Origin: CAYJUM01 sp964478915
Lineage (GTDB): Bacteria > Nitrospirota > Nitrospiria > Nitrospirales > Nitrospiraceae
NCBI GenBank assembly: GCA_964478915.1
Contig: CAYZKG010000022.1
Coordinates: 1-25,919 of the forward strand
Direction: 5' to 3'
DNA length: 25,919 nt
In this document: piece by piece, positions 6,549 to 14,069 of the stretch
Layout: the number at the start of each line of letters is the position of its first letter
Position numbering within the stretch: position 1 is the stretch's first letter
Position numbers and translations under genes: made by a program
The notes under the pieces: generated by a model
What the model was told of the DNA's origin: nothing
The model's database searches: none
The model's input: the letters and a program-made list of their open reading frames with translations, nothing else

Positions 6549-8339
6549 TCACGCATCCACTGCTTGCGACACCCGCAGAACCTCCTCCACTGTCGTGAGC
6601 CCCATCACCGCTTTGGCGATCCCGTCTTCCCGAAGCCCGATGAAGCCGTCCTTGATCAAATCCCCCCGGATGACGGTCGAGGGGACGCGCGAGATAATCT
6701 GCGCCCGAACCTTGTCCGTGACCACCATGTGCTCATAGATCGCCATGCGTCCCTTGTATCCCACACCGCGACAGGCCTGGCAGCCGGCCCCACGGACGAG
6801 CGTAATCTCGCCGTTCTGAGACAGTCCTAACTGCGCGACGATATCCGGACTCGGCGCATAATTCTGCCGGCACTGTTGGCAGATCTTCCGGACCAGCCGT
6901 TGGGCCAGCACCCCAAGGAGCGACGAAGCGATCAAAAACGGCTCGATCCCCATGTCCATGAGCCGAGTCACGGCGCCGGGCGCATCATTGGTATGGAGCG
7001 TGGAGATCACCAGGTGCCCGGTCAACGCCGCCTGGATGGCCAGTCCGGCAGTCTCGGGGTCACGGATCTCGCCCACCATGATCACGTCGGGATCTTGCCG
7101 GACGATCGAACGCAGTCCACCCGCAAACGTCAGGCCGGCTTTCACGTTGACCTGAACCTGATTGATCCCCTTCATCTGGTATTCGACCGGATCCTCGACC
7201 GTGACGACGTTCTTTTCCTGGAAATTGATGGCCTGCAGGGCAGCATAGAGCGTAGTGGATTTTCCGCTGCCGGTGGGGCCGGTGACCAGCAACAGCCCGT
7301 GGGGCCGAGCCACGATTGCTTTCATCCACTTGAGGGCTTCCGCGGAGAATCCGAGGCGATCCAGATCCAGGAGCGCCGCGTTCTTGTCCAGGATGCGGAG
7401 CACGATCTTCTCGCCGTAGATCGTCGGGAGGGTGGATGCTCGAAGATCCAACGTCTTCGACCCCAAGGTCACCTGGATCCGACCGTCCTGAGGGACCCGT
7501 TTCTCGGCGATATCGAGGCTGGCCATGATCTTGACCCGAGAGGTCACGGCTGCCTGCTGGTCGAGCGGGATCTTCATCACCTCGCGGAGCATCCCGTCGG
7601 CTCGGAAGCGGACTTTGAAGCAATCATTGTCCGGTTCGACATGAACGTCGCTGGCGCCGTCCCGCACCGCCTGGGAGATGATCATATCCACCAGGCGGAC
7701 CACCGAGCCCATGTCTTCGGAGTCGGACGCCCGGCCCGTCTCGGCTTTCTTCTCAGCAGCAGCACCCGGCAACGCTTCATACTGTGGCTCGTACTGCGCT
7801 TGGGTGCCACGGCGTTCGCCTGCCGTGCGTCGATCTCCGGCCCGCCGGTCCATGGGAGGCACATAGGCGGGAGCGGCCGGCTCGGCGACCGGCTCGGCCT
7901 GCCTGTACCAGCGATCGATGGCCCCGGCGACAGCGGCAGCGGTGCTGATCACCGGCTGGACCTCAAGTCCGGTCAGCCGGGCCAGGTCGTCCAGCGCAAA
8001 GACGTTCAGCGGATCGACCATGGCGATCATGATCGAGCGCTCGGTTCTGGAGACAGGGACGGCCTGGTATTGCTTGGCCGTTTCTTCGGGCACCAGCGTC
8101 AAGAGCTCGGCATCCACTTTGGGCTGATCCAGCGGCAGGAACGGGATGCCCATTTGCTTGCCGATGACACTGATGATGTCCTTCTCGGAGACGAGACCAA
8201 GGCGGTCCAGCATCTGTCCGAGCCGAATACCCTGCCGCTTCTGCTCGGCCAGCGCCTGATCGAGTTGGGCCTGCGTGAGCAGGCCCTCGCTCATCAGCAA
8301 TTCCCCGAGCATCCGCCTTTTCTGTCTGGGCTGGAGCAT
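6549..8339 (-). CDS. gspE: GspE/PilB/MshE-family assembly ATPase
   Basis: This cytoplasmic hexameric ATPase powers pilus or pseudopilus growth. The 596-residue protein has an MshE/GspE N-terminal domain (about 1-145, including LGELLMSEGLLTQAQLDQAL). A charged linker with RRAGDRRTAGERRG (165-178) follows. The catalytic core has Walker A GPTGSGKST at 354-362, an Asp box VEDPVEY at 381-387, Walker B DVIMVGEIRD at 418-427 and a His box near 441-451. Zinc-binding cysteine pairs CQQC (487-490) and CQAC (520-523) are present. MshE-type N-domains of this kind bind cyclic di-GMP in some species; whether this one does cannot be read with certainty. A GGGGAAGAG site precedes the ATG. It is the first gene of the minus-strand operon. 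Confidence 0.96.
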   Translation of the reverse strand: MLQPRQKRRMLGELLMSEGLLTQAQLDQALAEQKRQGIRLGQMLDRLGLVSEKDIISVIGKQMGIPFLPLDQPKVDAELLTLVPEETAKQYQAVPVSRTERSIMIAMVDPLNVFALDDLARLTGLEVQPVISTAAAVAGAIDRWYRQAEPVAEPAAPAYVPPMDRRAGDRRTAGERRGTQAQYEPQYEALPGAAAEKKAETGRASDSEDMGSVVRLVDMIISQAVRDGASDVHVEPDNDCFKVRFRADGMLREVMKIPLDQQAAVTSRVKIMASLDIAEKRVPQDGRIQVTLGSKTLDLRASTLPTIYGEKIVLRILDKNAALLDLDRLGFSAEALKWMKAIVARPHGLLLVTGPTGSGKSTTLYAALQAINFQEKNVVTVEDPVEYQMKGINQVQVNVKAGLTFAGGLRSIVRQDPDVIMVGEIRDPETAGLAIQAALTGHLVISTLHTNDAPGAVTRLMDMGIEPFLIASSLLGVLAQRLVRKICQQCRQNYAPSPDIVAQLGLSQNGEITLVRGAGCQACRGVGYKGRMAIYEHMVVTDKVRAQIISRVPSTVIRGDLIKDGFIGLREDGIAKAVMGLTTVEEVLRVSQAVDA

Positions 8340-8440
8340 CCTCTTCCCCGTGAACGAATGACAACGGCCTGGAAATTGTAGTGCAGCCCCCGGAGGGTGT
8401 CAAACCCGCATCGCTTCTACTGCAGTCGGGGCCGCGCTCG

Positions 8441-8470
8441 TTGACAGACTTCGAAACCGTGGTCTAAGAT
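8441..8470 (+). promoter_or_regulatory. Sigma-70-type promoter of the rhodanese gene
   Basis: A perfect TTGACA at 8441-8446 and TAAGAT at 8465-8470 are separated by 18 bases. The predicted start is about 18 bases before the CGGAGG ribosome site at 8483-8488, which serves the ATG at 8496. It lies in the 156-base divergent gap shared with gspE. Confidence 0.65.
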
Positions 8471-8495
8471 ACGACCCTGGCTCGGAGGTCGTCTG

Positions 8496-8819
8496 ATGAG
8501 TTATACGATCACGCCGCGCGAGCTGAAGGAACGGCTGGATAAGGGAGACAAGATCTTCATCCTGGACGTCCGGGAGCCCTGGGAGTATTCCATGGCCAAG
8601 ATCGAAGGGTCGGTCCTGATTCCCTTAGGCACGCTTCCGCAGTCGCTGGAAAAGCTCGACCGGAACGCCGAGATCGTGGCCCATTGCCATCACGGCATGC
8701 GGAGTGCCGACGCCGTCGGTTTCTTGCTCCAACAGGGGCTCACCAACGTGAAGAACCTGGTGGGGGGGATCGACGCATGGTCGGTACAGGTGGACCCCTC
8801 GGTACCACGCTACCGGTGA
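8496..8819 (+). CDS. Single-domain rhodanese
   Basis: A 107-residue stand-alone rhodanese-fold protein that probably carries a persulfide on its active-site cysteine and passes sulfur to an acceptor. The CH2A motif FILDVREPWEY lies at 21-31. The catalytic loop is CHHGMRS at 64-70, with C64 the nucleophile; a six-residue loop after the cysteine is usual for sulfurtransferases rather than Cdc25-like phosphatases. There is no signal peptide, so it is cytoplasmic. The start is set by CGGAGG seven bases upstream. It is monocistronic, divergent from gspE and convergent with the epimerase gene. The sulfur acceptor cannot be inferred from the neighbours. Confidence 0.92.
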   Translation: MSYTITPRELKERLDKGDKIFILDVREPWEYSMAKIEGSVLIPLGTLPQSLEKLDRNAEIVAHCHHGMRSADAVGFLLQQGLTNVKNLVGGIDAWSVQVDPSVPRYR

Positions 8820-8820
8820 T

Positions 8821-8845
8821 CGCCGAGCTTCAGGAGAGCTCGGCG
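8821..8845. terminator. Shared hairpin between convergent genes
   Basis: CGCCGAGCT at 8821-8829 and its complement at 8837-8845 form a perfect 9-bp GC-rich stem with a 7-base loop, just after the rhodanese stop. The right arm lies inside the last codons of the opposing epimerase gene. It lacks a U-tract. Its position at the tail-to-tail junction makes a two-way terminator or end-protecting hairpin likely. Confidence 0.55.
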
Positions 8846-9753
8846 CGGAAATATTCAACCGTCCGCTTCAGCCCTTCCTGAAGCGACACCCTGGGCTCCC
8901 ACCCCAGTTGCTGGCGTAATTTGGTCGGGTCCACGACGCTCCTGGCCTGCTCCCCTTTTTTGGCCGGCCCGTGGAGCTCCTGACACCCGACGTTCGTCAG
9001 GGTGGCCAGCATTCGGAAGAGGTCATTGACGGACGTTTCGCGCCCGGTCCCGACGTTATAGATCCCCTGAACCTCTTTTCCCATCACCGCCAGATTGGCT
9101 TCCACGGCGTCTTCCACGAAGAGGAAGTCCCGTGTCTGCCGGCCGTTGCCGTTGATGATCGGGCGCTCCCCGCGGAGCATCTTCTGAGTGAAGATCGCCA
9201 CCACGCCGGCTTCCCCGTCCGGATCCTGACGAGGCCCGTACACATTCGCGTACCGCAGGCTGACGTACTGGATCCCGCTGACCCGCTGATAATACTCGAG
9301 ATACTGATCGCCGGTGAGCTTGCTGATGCCGTACGGTGACAGCGGCCGGGTGGGGTGTGTTTCCGGGGCCGGAAACACCTCCTGTTCCCCGTACACCGCG
9401 CCTCCGGACGAGGCGAAGACGATCTTCCGCGTGCCATGTTTCACCGCTTGCTCCAGGAGGTTCAGCGTGCCGATGATATTCGCCTGGGCATCGAACACCG
9501 GATTCTCGACCGAGAGGCGGACATTCATCTGCGCCGCCAGGTGCATGACCAGCGAAGGGCGCTCCTTCCTGAACACCCGCTCCAGTGAGGCGCTCTGAAT
9601 GTCCATCTTGTAGAACCGCGCTCCGCGGTTCACATTGCGGCGCTTGCCGGTGGACAGGTTGTCCATCACCGACACTTCATACCCTTCCTGGAGCAGGCGA
9701 TCGACGAGATGGGACCCGATGAACCCTGCGCCGCCGGTAACCAGAATCTTCAC
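8830..9753 (-). CDS. NAD-dependent epimerase, UDP-glucose 4-epimerase type
   Basis: A 307-residue short-chain dehydrogenase/reductase of the extended GalE class, expected to epimerise a UDP-hexose using bound NAD. The Rossmann loop TGGAGFIGSHLVD begins at residue 5 from the chosen start, and the cofactor aspartate is in VMDNLSTG. The catalytic pair is S-S near FASSGGAVYG and YGISK. The substrate domain has LRYANVYGPRQ and RDFLFVEDAVEA. GTG 9751-9753 overlaps the stop of the upstream epimerase (GTGA) and starts directly at KILVTGGAGFIG; a GTG ten codons earlier adds nothing conserved. It is the last gene of the tlyA-epimerase run. Exact sugar specificity is not certain. Confidence 0.88.
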   Translation of the reverse strand: MKILVTGGAGFIGSHLVDRLLQEGYEVSVMDNLSTGKRRNVNRGARFYKMDIQSASLERVFRKERPSLVMHLAAQMNVRLSVENPVFDAQANIIGTLNLLEQAVKHGTRKIVFASSGGAVYGEQEVFPAPETHPTRPLSPYGISKLTGDQYLEYYQRVSGIQYVSLRYANVYGPRQDPDGEAGVVAIFTQKMLRGERPIINGNGRQTRDFLFVEDAVEANLAVMGKEVQGIYNVGTGRETSVNDLFRMLATLTNVGCQELHGPAKKGEQARSVVDPTKLRQQLGWEPRVSLQEGLKRTVEYFRAELS

Positions 9754-10733
9754 GGTCGAATCCGCCCCTCCGTACGAAACCACTCCACGAACCGCGGGAG
9801 CCCCTCCTTGACCGGTGTCCGAGGGCGATATCCTAACAGGCGAGTGGCCTTGCTGATGTCGGCATAGGTGATCGGCATGTCACCGGGCTCAGGGGGCAGC
9901 CATTGCAGCCGGGCTCTCTTTCCCAGACAGCCTTCGATCAGGCCGATCAGTTCCTTGAGCTCGATCGTGGCGGATTCGCCCAGATTGAACACTTCGAACG
10001 GAAACGGCCGGTCCAGGGCCGCGAGCACACCCTGGACGATGTCGTCGATATACGTGAAGTCGCGCCGTGCGGTACCGTCGCCGTAAATCGGAACCGGCTC
10101 GTCCTGCTCGGTCAGCCGGACGAACCGATGAATCGCCATGTCGGGGCGTTGGCGCGGCCCGTACACCGTGAAGAACCGCAGGCACGTCACCGGAAAACCA
10201 TAGAGATGATGATACGTCGAGCACAGGAGCTCACCGGCCAGCTTGGTGGCGGCATAGGGAGAGATCGGCCGGTTCAGGGGCATGTCTTCGGAGAACGGCA
10301 CGTGCTCCACACCGCCGTATACCGACGAGGACGACGCAAAGACGAAGTTGCTCACGGCCCGGCGCCGCGCCACCTCCAGCAGCACCAGGGTGCCCCGCAC
10401 GTTCACATCCGCGTAGAGCAACGGATCCCGGAGCGACGGTCTCACCCCGGCCCGCGCCGCAGCATGAAAGATGCGCGTGACCTGGTGCGTCTCGCATAGC
10501 GCCTCCATACGCTCGAGGTCGCGGATATCGGCTTCGATCAGGACAAAATTCTGGTGTAACGTCGCTGCCGCTAGATTTGCTCGCTTGATGGCCGGATCGT
10601 AGAAGGTATCGAAGGAGTCGACGCAGGTGACACGCTCGCCCCGCGCCAGCAACGATTCGATCACGTGCGATCCGATGAAGCCTGCGCCACCCGTGATCAG
10701 GATGCTTCCGGCGCCGGCCGATGAGGAGTCCAC
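9750..10733 (-). CDS. NAD-dependent epimerase, UDP-glucuronate 4-epimerase-like
   Basis: A 327-residue extended SDR enzyme. The segment CVDSFDTFYDPAIKRANL after the first Rossmann strand closely resembles the DNFNDYYDPALKRARL stretch of UDP-glucuronate 4-epimerases, which supply UDP-galacturonate for polysaccharides. The NAD loop is TGGAGFIGSH, the catalytic motif is SPYAATK, and later motifs are LRFFTVYGPRQRPDMA and RRDFTYIDDIV. GTG 10731-10733 follows the tlyA stop by two bases. The frame stays open to 10970, but the extra N-terminus is an arginine/proline-rich shadow of tlyA. The ribosome site is weak, so coupling to tlyA is likely. It may instead act on another UDP-sugar. Confidence 0.85.
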   Translation of the reverse strand: MDSSSAGAGSILITGGAGFIGSHVIESLLARGERVTCVDSFDTFYDPAIKRANLAAATLHQNFVLIEADIRDLERMEALCETHQVTRIFHAAARAGVRPSLRDPLLYADVNVRGTLVLLEVARRRAVSNFVFASSSSVYGGVEHVPFSEDMPLNRPISPYAATKLAGELLCSTYHHLYGFPVTCLRFFTVYGPRQRPDMAIHRFVRLTEQDEPVPIYGDGTARRDFTYIDDIVQGVLAALDRPFPFEVFNLGESATIELKELIGLIEGCLGKRARLQWLPPEPGDMPITYADISKATRLLGYRPRTPVKEGLPRFVEWFRTEGRIRP

Positions 10734-10735
10734 GT

Positions 10736-11500
10736 TTAATTCGCGTGCAAGGGTTTGGACCAGCGCAGCCCCACCAGCACTTCGCGGTTGCCCTTTTGCC
10801 CGGGAACGGGGGAATCGAGTATCCCGACGCTCGTCAAACCCAGCCGGCCCGCGCAGGCCAGGACTTTGTCGGTCGCGGCCCGTCGCTGTCGGTCGTCCCG
10901 GACGATCCCGCCGCGGCCGACCTGTCCTCGCCCCACTTCGAATTGAGGCTTGACCAGCGCAATGACCCACGCGGGGTCGGCCAGGAACGGGAGCACGCTC
11001 GGCAGCACGATCGTCAGGGAGATAAACGAGACATCCACGACGGCAAGGTCAACAGGCTCCGGCACCGCGCTTCGGTCGAGGTACCGGATGTTCTGGCGCT
11101 CCAGCACCAGGACGCGTGGATCCTTTCGCAAGCGCCAATCCAGTTGGCCGTACCCGACATCCACCGCGTACACCCGGCGGGCCCCGCGTTGGAGCAGGCA
11201 ATCGGTGAAGCCTCCCGTGGACGCCCCGACATCCAATGCCACGAATCCGGAGGGTTTCACGCCGAACGCCTCCAGCGCGGCAGCCAGCTTGGAGCCGCCC
11301 CGGCTGACATAGGGCGGCGATGCCGTCAACTCGATCGTCGCATCCGGCGCCACGAGCGTGTCTCGCTTGTCGACCGGGATGCCATTGACCTTGACCGCGC
11401 CGGCCATGATCAAGCGGCCCGCCTGCTCACGGCTGGGGACCAAGCCTCTGGCGACCAGCGCGCGGTCCAAGCGTTCCCGCCCGGAAGATTGGGGAGCCAT
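10736..11500 (-). CDS. tlyA: TlyA-family 16S/23S rRNA 2'-O-methyltransferase
   Basis: An rRNA ribose methyltransferase of the TlyA/hemolysin family using S-adenosylmethionine. An N-terminal S4 RNA-binding domain (ERLDRALVARGLVPSREQAGRLIMAGAVKVNG) precedes an FtsJ-like fold. The SAM loop is ALDVGASTGGFTDCLLQRGA. The K-D-K-E catalytic set is seen as RGGSKL, VVDVSFISL, ALVKPQFE and GNREVLVGL. ATG 11500 aligns with known family starts but has no ribosome site. ATG 11572 has a GAGGAGG site inside the end of xseB and would add 24 unconserved residues; it is a real alternative. The gene lies between xseB and the epimerases, a common xse-tlyA linkage. Confidence 0.9.
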   Translation of the reverse strand: MAPQSSGRERLDRALVARGLVPSREQAGRLIMAGAVKVNGIPVDKRDTLVAPDATIELTASPPYVSRGGSKLAAALEAFGVKPSGFVALDVGASTGGFTDCLLQRGARRVYAVDVGYGQLDWRLRKDPRVLVLERQNIRYLDRSAVPEPVDLAVVDVSFISLTIVLPSVLPFLADPAWVIALVKPQFEVGRGQVGRGGIVRDDRQRRAATDKVLACAGRLGLTSVGILDSPVPGQKGNREVLVGLRWSKPLHAN

Positions 11501-11546
11501 CAGGAGGAAGGAACCGGGTGAGGGCGCCACCGGAAGCGGCAACGAT

Positions 11547-11807
11547 TCAGGTCCCGGGCGGCAGCGATTCATCGGCCTCCTCACTCTGGAGGGTGTAGGC
11601 CTGGAGTCGCTTCTTCCCATCCTGGTCCTGAACCAGAATCTCCACCTTCCGCTCGGCGTCGTCCAGCATCTTCAGGCAGGTCTTCGATAGCTTGATGCCT
11701 TCTTCAAAGATCTTCAGCGACTGGTCGAGCGAGAGATCTCCCCTTTCCAGCTCCGACACAATCGTCTCCAGTCTCGCCAGGGCATCTTCGAATTTCAACA
11801 GCGCCAC
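11547..11807 (-). CDS. xseB: Exodeoxyribonuclease VII small subunit
   Basis: XseB binds the helical part of XseA to form exonuclease VII, which degrades single-stranded DNA from either end. The 86-residue protein has the full family signature: FEDALARLETIVSELERGDLSLDQSLKIFEEGIKL, then C.K.L..AE.KVE.L. Both halves are amphipathic helices. The start is GTG 11805-11807, with GGAGAG about six bases upstream. It lies 61 bases downstream of xseA on the genome as drawn, with xseA at higher coordinates and therefore upstream in transcription. The C-terminal tail (SEEADESLPPGT) is acidic and non-conserved. Confidence 0.95.
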   Translation of the reverse strand: MALLKFEDALARLETIVSELERGDLSLDQSLKIFEEGIKLSKTCLKMLDDAERKVEILVQDQDGKKRLQAYTLQSEEADESLPPGT

Positions 11808-11868
11808 GGAACTCTCCGATTTGAGTCGACTGGCTTATTATAGCCTGGGGCGAGGGCTCGTCAAGCTG

Positions 11869-13200
11869 CTAGGAATCGGGGCGGACCTCTCGCACGCCAC
11901 ACAACAATTGACCATCGGCCAATTGCGCGCGCACCTCGTCTCCGGCCTTGACGTCAGCCGTCTGAGTCACGACCGCTCCACCCGGGACGGTCTGGAGGAT
12001 GCTGTATCCCCGGGCCAGCACGGCAAGCGGGCTGAGGCTGTTCAACGCCGCGGCAAGCGAGCGAACAGCTTGACGGCGCAACGCCAGGATCCGACAGATG
12101 CCTTGCTCCATGCGCTTGAGCAGCTGAGGAACCAGTACCGCGCTGCCGCGCAGCCGTCCCAGAGGATTGGCCAGACTCAATCGGTGCCGGAGCCCGGTCA
12201 CCCCATGCGTCAGGTCCCGGAGAGATTCGATGAGCGCCCCGCTGAGCCGGTGGCTCAACTCATCGAGATATTGCGCGTGCCGCTGAAGCTGCCACGTGGG
12301 ATCAAACAAGGCCCGACGCACGGCCACTACTCGATGGCGGGCCTGCTCGATACACCTCCGCATGGCCGCCTCTTGCCGACCCGAGTGACTGGTCAGCGTC
12401 CTGACCAACTCTTTCAAGACAGGAGCCACCGCTTCCGCGGCTGCCGATGGAGTCGGCGCGCGGACATCCGCCGCAAAATCGGCCAGGGTGTAGTCGATCT
12501 CATGGCCGACGGCGGAGACGACCGGCACCCGCGCCGCGGCGATCGCCCGCACCACCGCCTCATCGTTAAAACACCAGAGGTCTTCCAGCGACCCACCGCC
12601 ACGTCCCACGATCATCACGTCCACCTCGCCGGAGTCGCTCAGCCAACGAATGGCCTCGGCGATTCGGGGCGCCGCGCCGTCTCCCTGCACCGGCACCGGC
12701 ACGATCAGGATACTCAAGAGCGGGCAGCGGCGTCGGAGGACCGTGAGGATGTCGCGGATCGCGGCGCCGGAAAGCGACGTGACCACGCCCACCCGACGCG
12801 GAAGGACCGGTAACGGCCGCTTTCGTGCCCGATCGAACAGCCCTTCCCGTTCGAGCTTTTCCTTGAGCTGTTCCAGGGCAAGCTGGAGGGCGCCGAGCCC
12901 TTTAGGCTCAACGTAGTCAAGGACCGCCTGATACTCGCCGCGCGGTTCGTACACGGTCACGTGCGCACGCACGATGACGCAGAGGCCTTCTTTCAAGGTG
13001 AACCGTAGGCGCTGAGCCTGGGCTTTGAACAGCACCGCCCGGATCTGACTGCGGGAATCCTTCAGGCTGAAGTACAGGTGGCCCGATGAAGGGGTGCGCA
13101 GATTGGAGACTTCTCCCTCGAACCAGATATCGGAGAAGATCTGCTCGAGGCGGTCCCTGATAAGGAGAGACAGCTCGGAGACGGTGAGGATTTGCTTCAT
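11869..13200 (-). CDS. xseA: Exodeoxyribonuclease VII large subunit
   Basis: Catalytic subunit of exonuclease VII, acting with XseB on single-stranded DNA in repair. The 443 residues comprise an N-terminal OB fold (about 1-100, including IWFEGEVSNLRTPSSGHLYFSLKD). The catalytic domain contains GVVTSLSGAAIRDIL and the strongly conserved VGRGGGSLEDLWCFNDE. It continues with SAVGHEIDYTLADFAADVRAPTPSAAAE. A long coiled-coil region follows, and the C-terminus has LARGYSIL. Length is normal. The ATG overlaps the stop of the YmdB gene (ATGA). The nearby ribosome site is weak, so coupling is likely. Confidence 0.97.
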   Translation of the reverse strand: MKQILTVSELSLLIRDRLEQIFSDIWFEGEVSNLRTPSSGHLYFSLKDSRSQIRAVLFKAQAQRLRFTLKEGLCVIVRAHVTVYEPRGEYQAVLDYVEPKGLGALQLALEQLKEKLEREGLFDRARKRPLPVLPRRVGVVTSLSGAAIRDILTVLRRRCPLLSILIVPVPVQGDGAAPRIAEAIRWLSDSGEVDVMIVGRGGGSLEDLWCFNDEAVVRAIAAARVPVVSAVGHEIDYTLADFAADVRAPTPSAAAEAVAPVLKELVRTLTSHSGRQEAAMRRCIEQARHRVVAVRRALFDPTWQLQRHAQYLDELSHRLSGALIESLRDLTHGVTGLRHRLSLANPLGRLRGSAVLVPQLLKRMEQGICRILALRRQAVRSLAAALNSLSPLAVLARGYSILQTVPGGAVVTQTADVKAGDEVRAQLADGQLLCGVREVRPDS

Positions 13201-13976
13201 TCAGGGATTCGAATTCTCTCGATCCTAATCGCCTTCCCGAGCACCGTGTCCAGTTCGATGAGCACGGCGCTGAGCACGGCCGGGCCGGAGGCCACCTCGA
13301 AGCGGCGCGGCATCTGGGTGACAAACTTCTCGATGGCCGTCTCCTTTTTGATCCCGATCACCGAGTGGATCGGGCCGGTCATGCCGATATCGGTGATGTA
13401 GGCCGTGCCCTTGGGGAGAATCTGTTCGTCGGCCGTCTGGACATGGGTGTGGGTCCCCACCACCGCCGTCACGTCCCCGTCCAGGAAATGGCCCATCGCC
13501 ATCTTTTCCGAGGTGGCTTCGGCGTGCATGTCCACGATGATGGCCCGGGTCTCGGCTTTCAGGCGCTCCACCTCCCGCCGCGCCACCTGGAACGGACAGT
13601 CCAGCGTGGGCATGTACACCCGGCCCATGACCTGCATCACGGCGAGCCGCTCCCCGGACGAGCTTTCCACCACGGTGCTGCCGCGCCCCGGCGTGCCCTG
13701 TGGGTAGTTCGCGGGACGCAACAGGCGCGGCTCGTACGGGATGAAGTCCAGGATCTCTTTGCGATCCCAGGCATGATTTCCGGTGGTGATCACCGACAGC
13801 CCGAGTTCGAAGAGCTCCTGGGCAAGCTCCGGGGTGATCCCGAATCCTCCCGCGGCATTTTCACCGTTGCCGAAGACCAGATCCACCTCGTGCTGGGCCA
13901 CCAGCTTGTGGAGCGTCCGGGAAATGGCCCGGCGGCCGGGCTCTCCCATAATATCTCCGATAAACAGGACTCTCAT
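13197..13976 (-). CDS. YmdB-type metallophosphoesterase
   Basis: A 259-residue calcineurin-like phosphoesterase of the TIGR00282 family. Bacillus YmdB hydrolyses 2',3'-cyclic nucleotides and affects biofilm and motility choices. Metal-binding motifs are in order: FIGDIMGEPGR (D8), GNGENAAGG, TTGNHAWDRKE, DMHAEATSEK and GTHTHVQTADEQI. ATG 13974-13976 gives the canonical MRVLFIGDIMG start; a TTG four codons earlier is unlikely. The ribosome site is weak. It follows RNase Y across a 93-base gap that is filled by a heptamer repeat array. The rny-ymdB pairing is conserved widely and suggests linked roles in RNA turnover. Confidence 0.93.
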   Translation of the reverse strand: MRVLFIGDIMGEPGRRAISRTLHKLVAQHEVDLVFGNGENAAGGFGITPELAQELFELGLSVITTGNHAWDRKEILDFIPYEPRLLRPANYPQGTPGRGSTVVESSSGERLAVMQVMGRVYMPTLDCPFQVARREVERLKAETRAIIVDMHAEATSEKMAMGHFLDGDVTAVVGTHTHVQTADEQILPKGTAYITDIGMTGPIHSVIGIKKETAIEKFVTQMPRRFEVASGPAVLSAVLIELDTVLGKAIRIERIRIPE

Positions 13977-13983
13977 AAAGACC

Positions 13984-14060
13984 GGCAATGGGCGATAGGC
14001 GATAGGCTATGGGGAATTGGCTTGGCTCTTCCTATAGCCCATAGCCCTGTGCCTATAGCC
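13984..14060. repeat. 11-unit heptamer dyad array
   Basis: The rny-ymdB gap divides without remainder into eleven 7-mers. It starts GGCAATG, GGCGATA, GGCGATA, GGCTATG. After the midpoint it changes to the complementary sense: TATAGCC, CATAGCC, CTGTGCC, TATAGCC. GGCTATGGG at 14005 pairs exactly with CCCATAGCC at 14038. A GGCAATGGGCGAT core is repeated in inverted orientation at 24484-24496. Confidence 0.8.
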
Positions 14061-14069
14061 TCTCGTGCT

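Noticed and set aside
6876..8381. 501-codon plus-strand frame opposite gspE
   Set aside because: Shadow of a well-supported ATPase gene; no recognisable domain and no ribosome site.
10734..10970. N-terminal extension of the second epimerase
   Set aside because: The added residues are R/P/G-rich and antisense-like within tlyA. The Rossmann motif starts just after GTG 10733.
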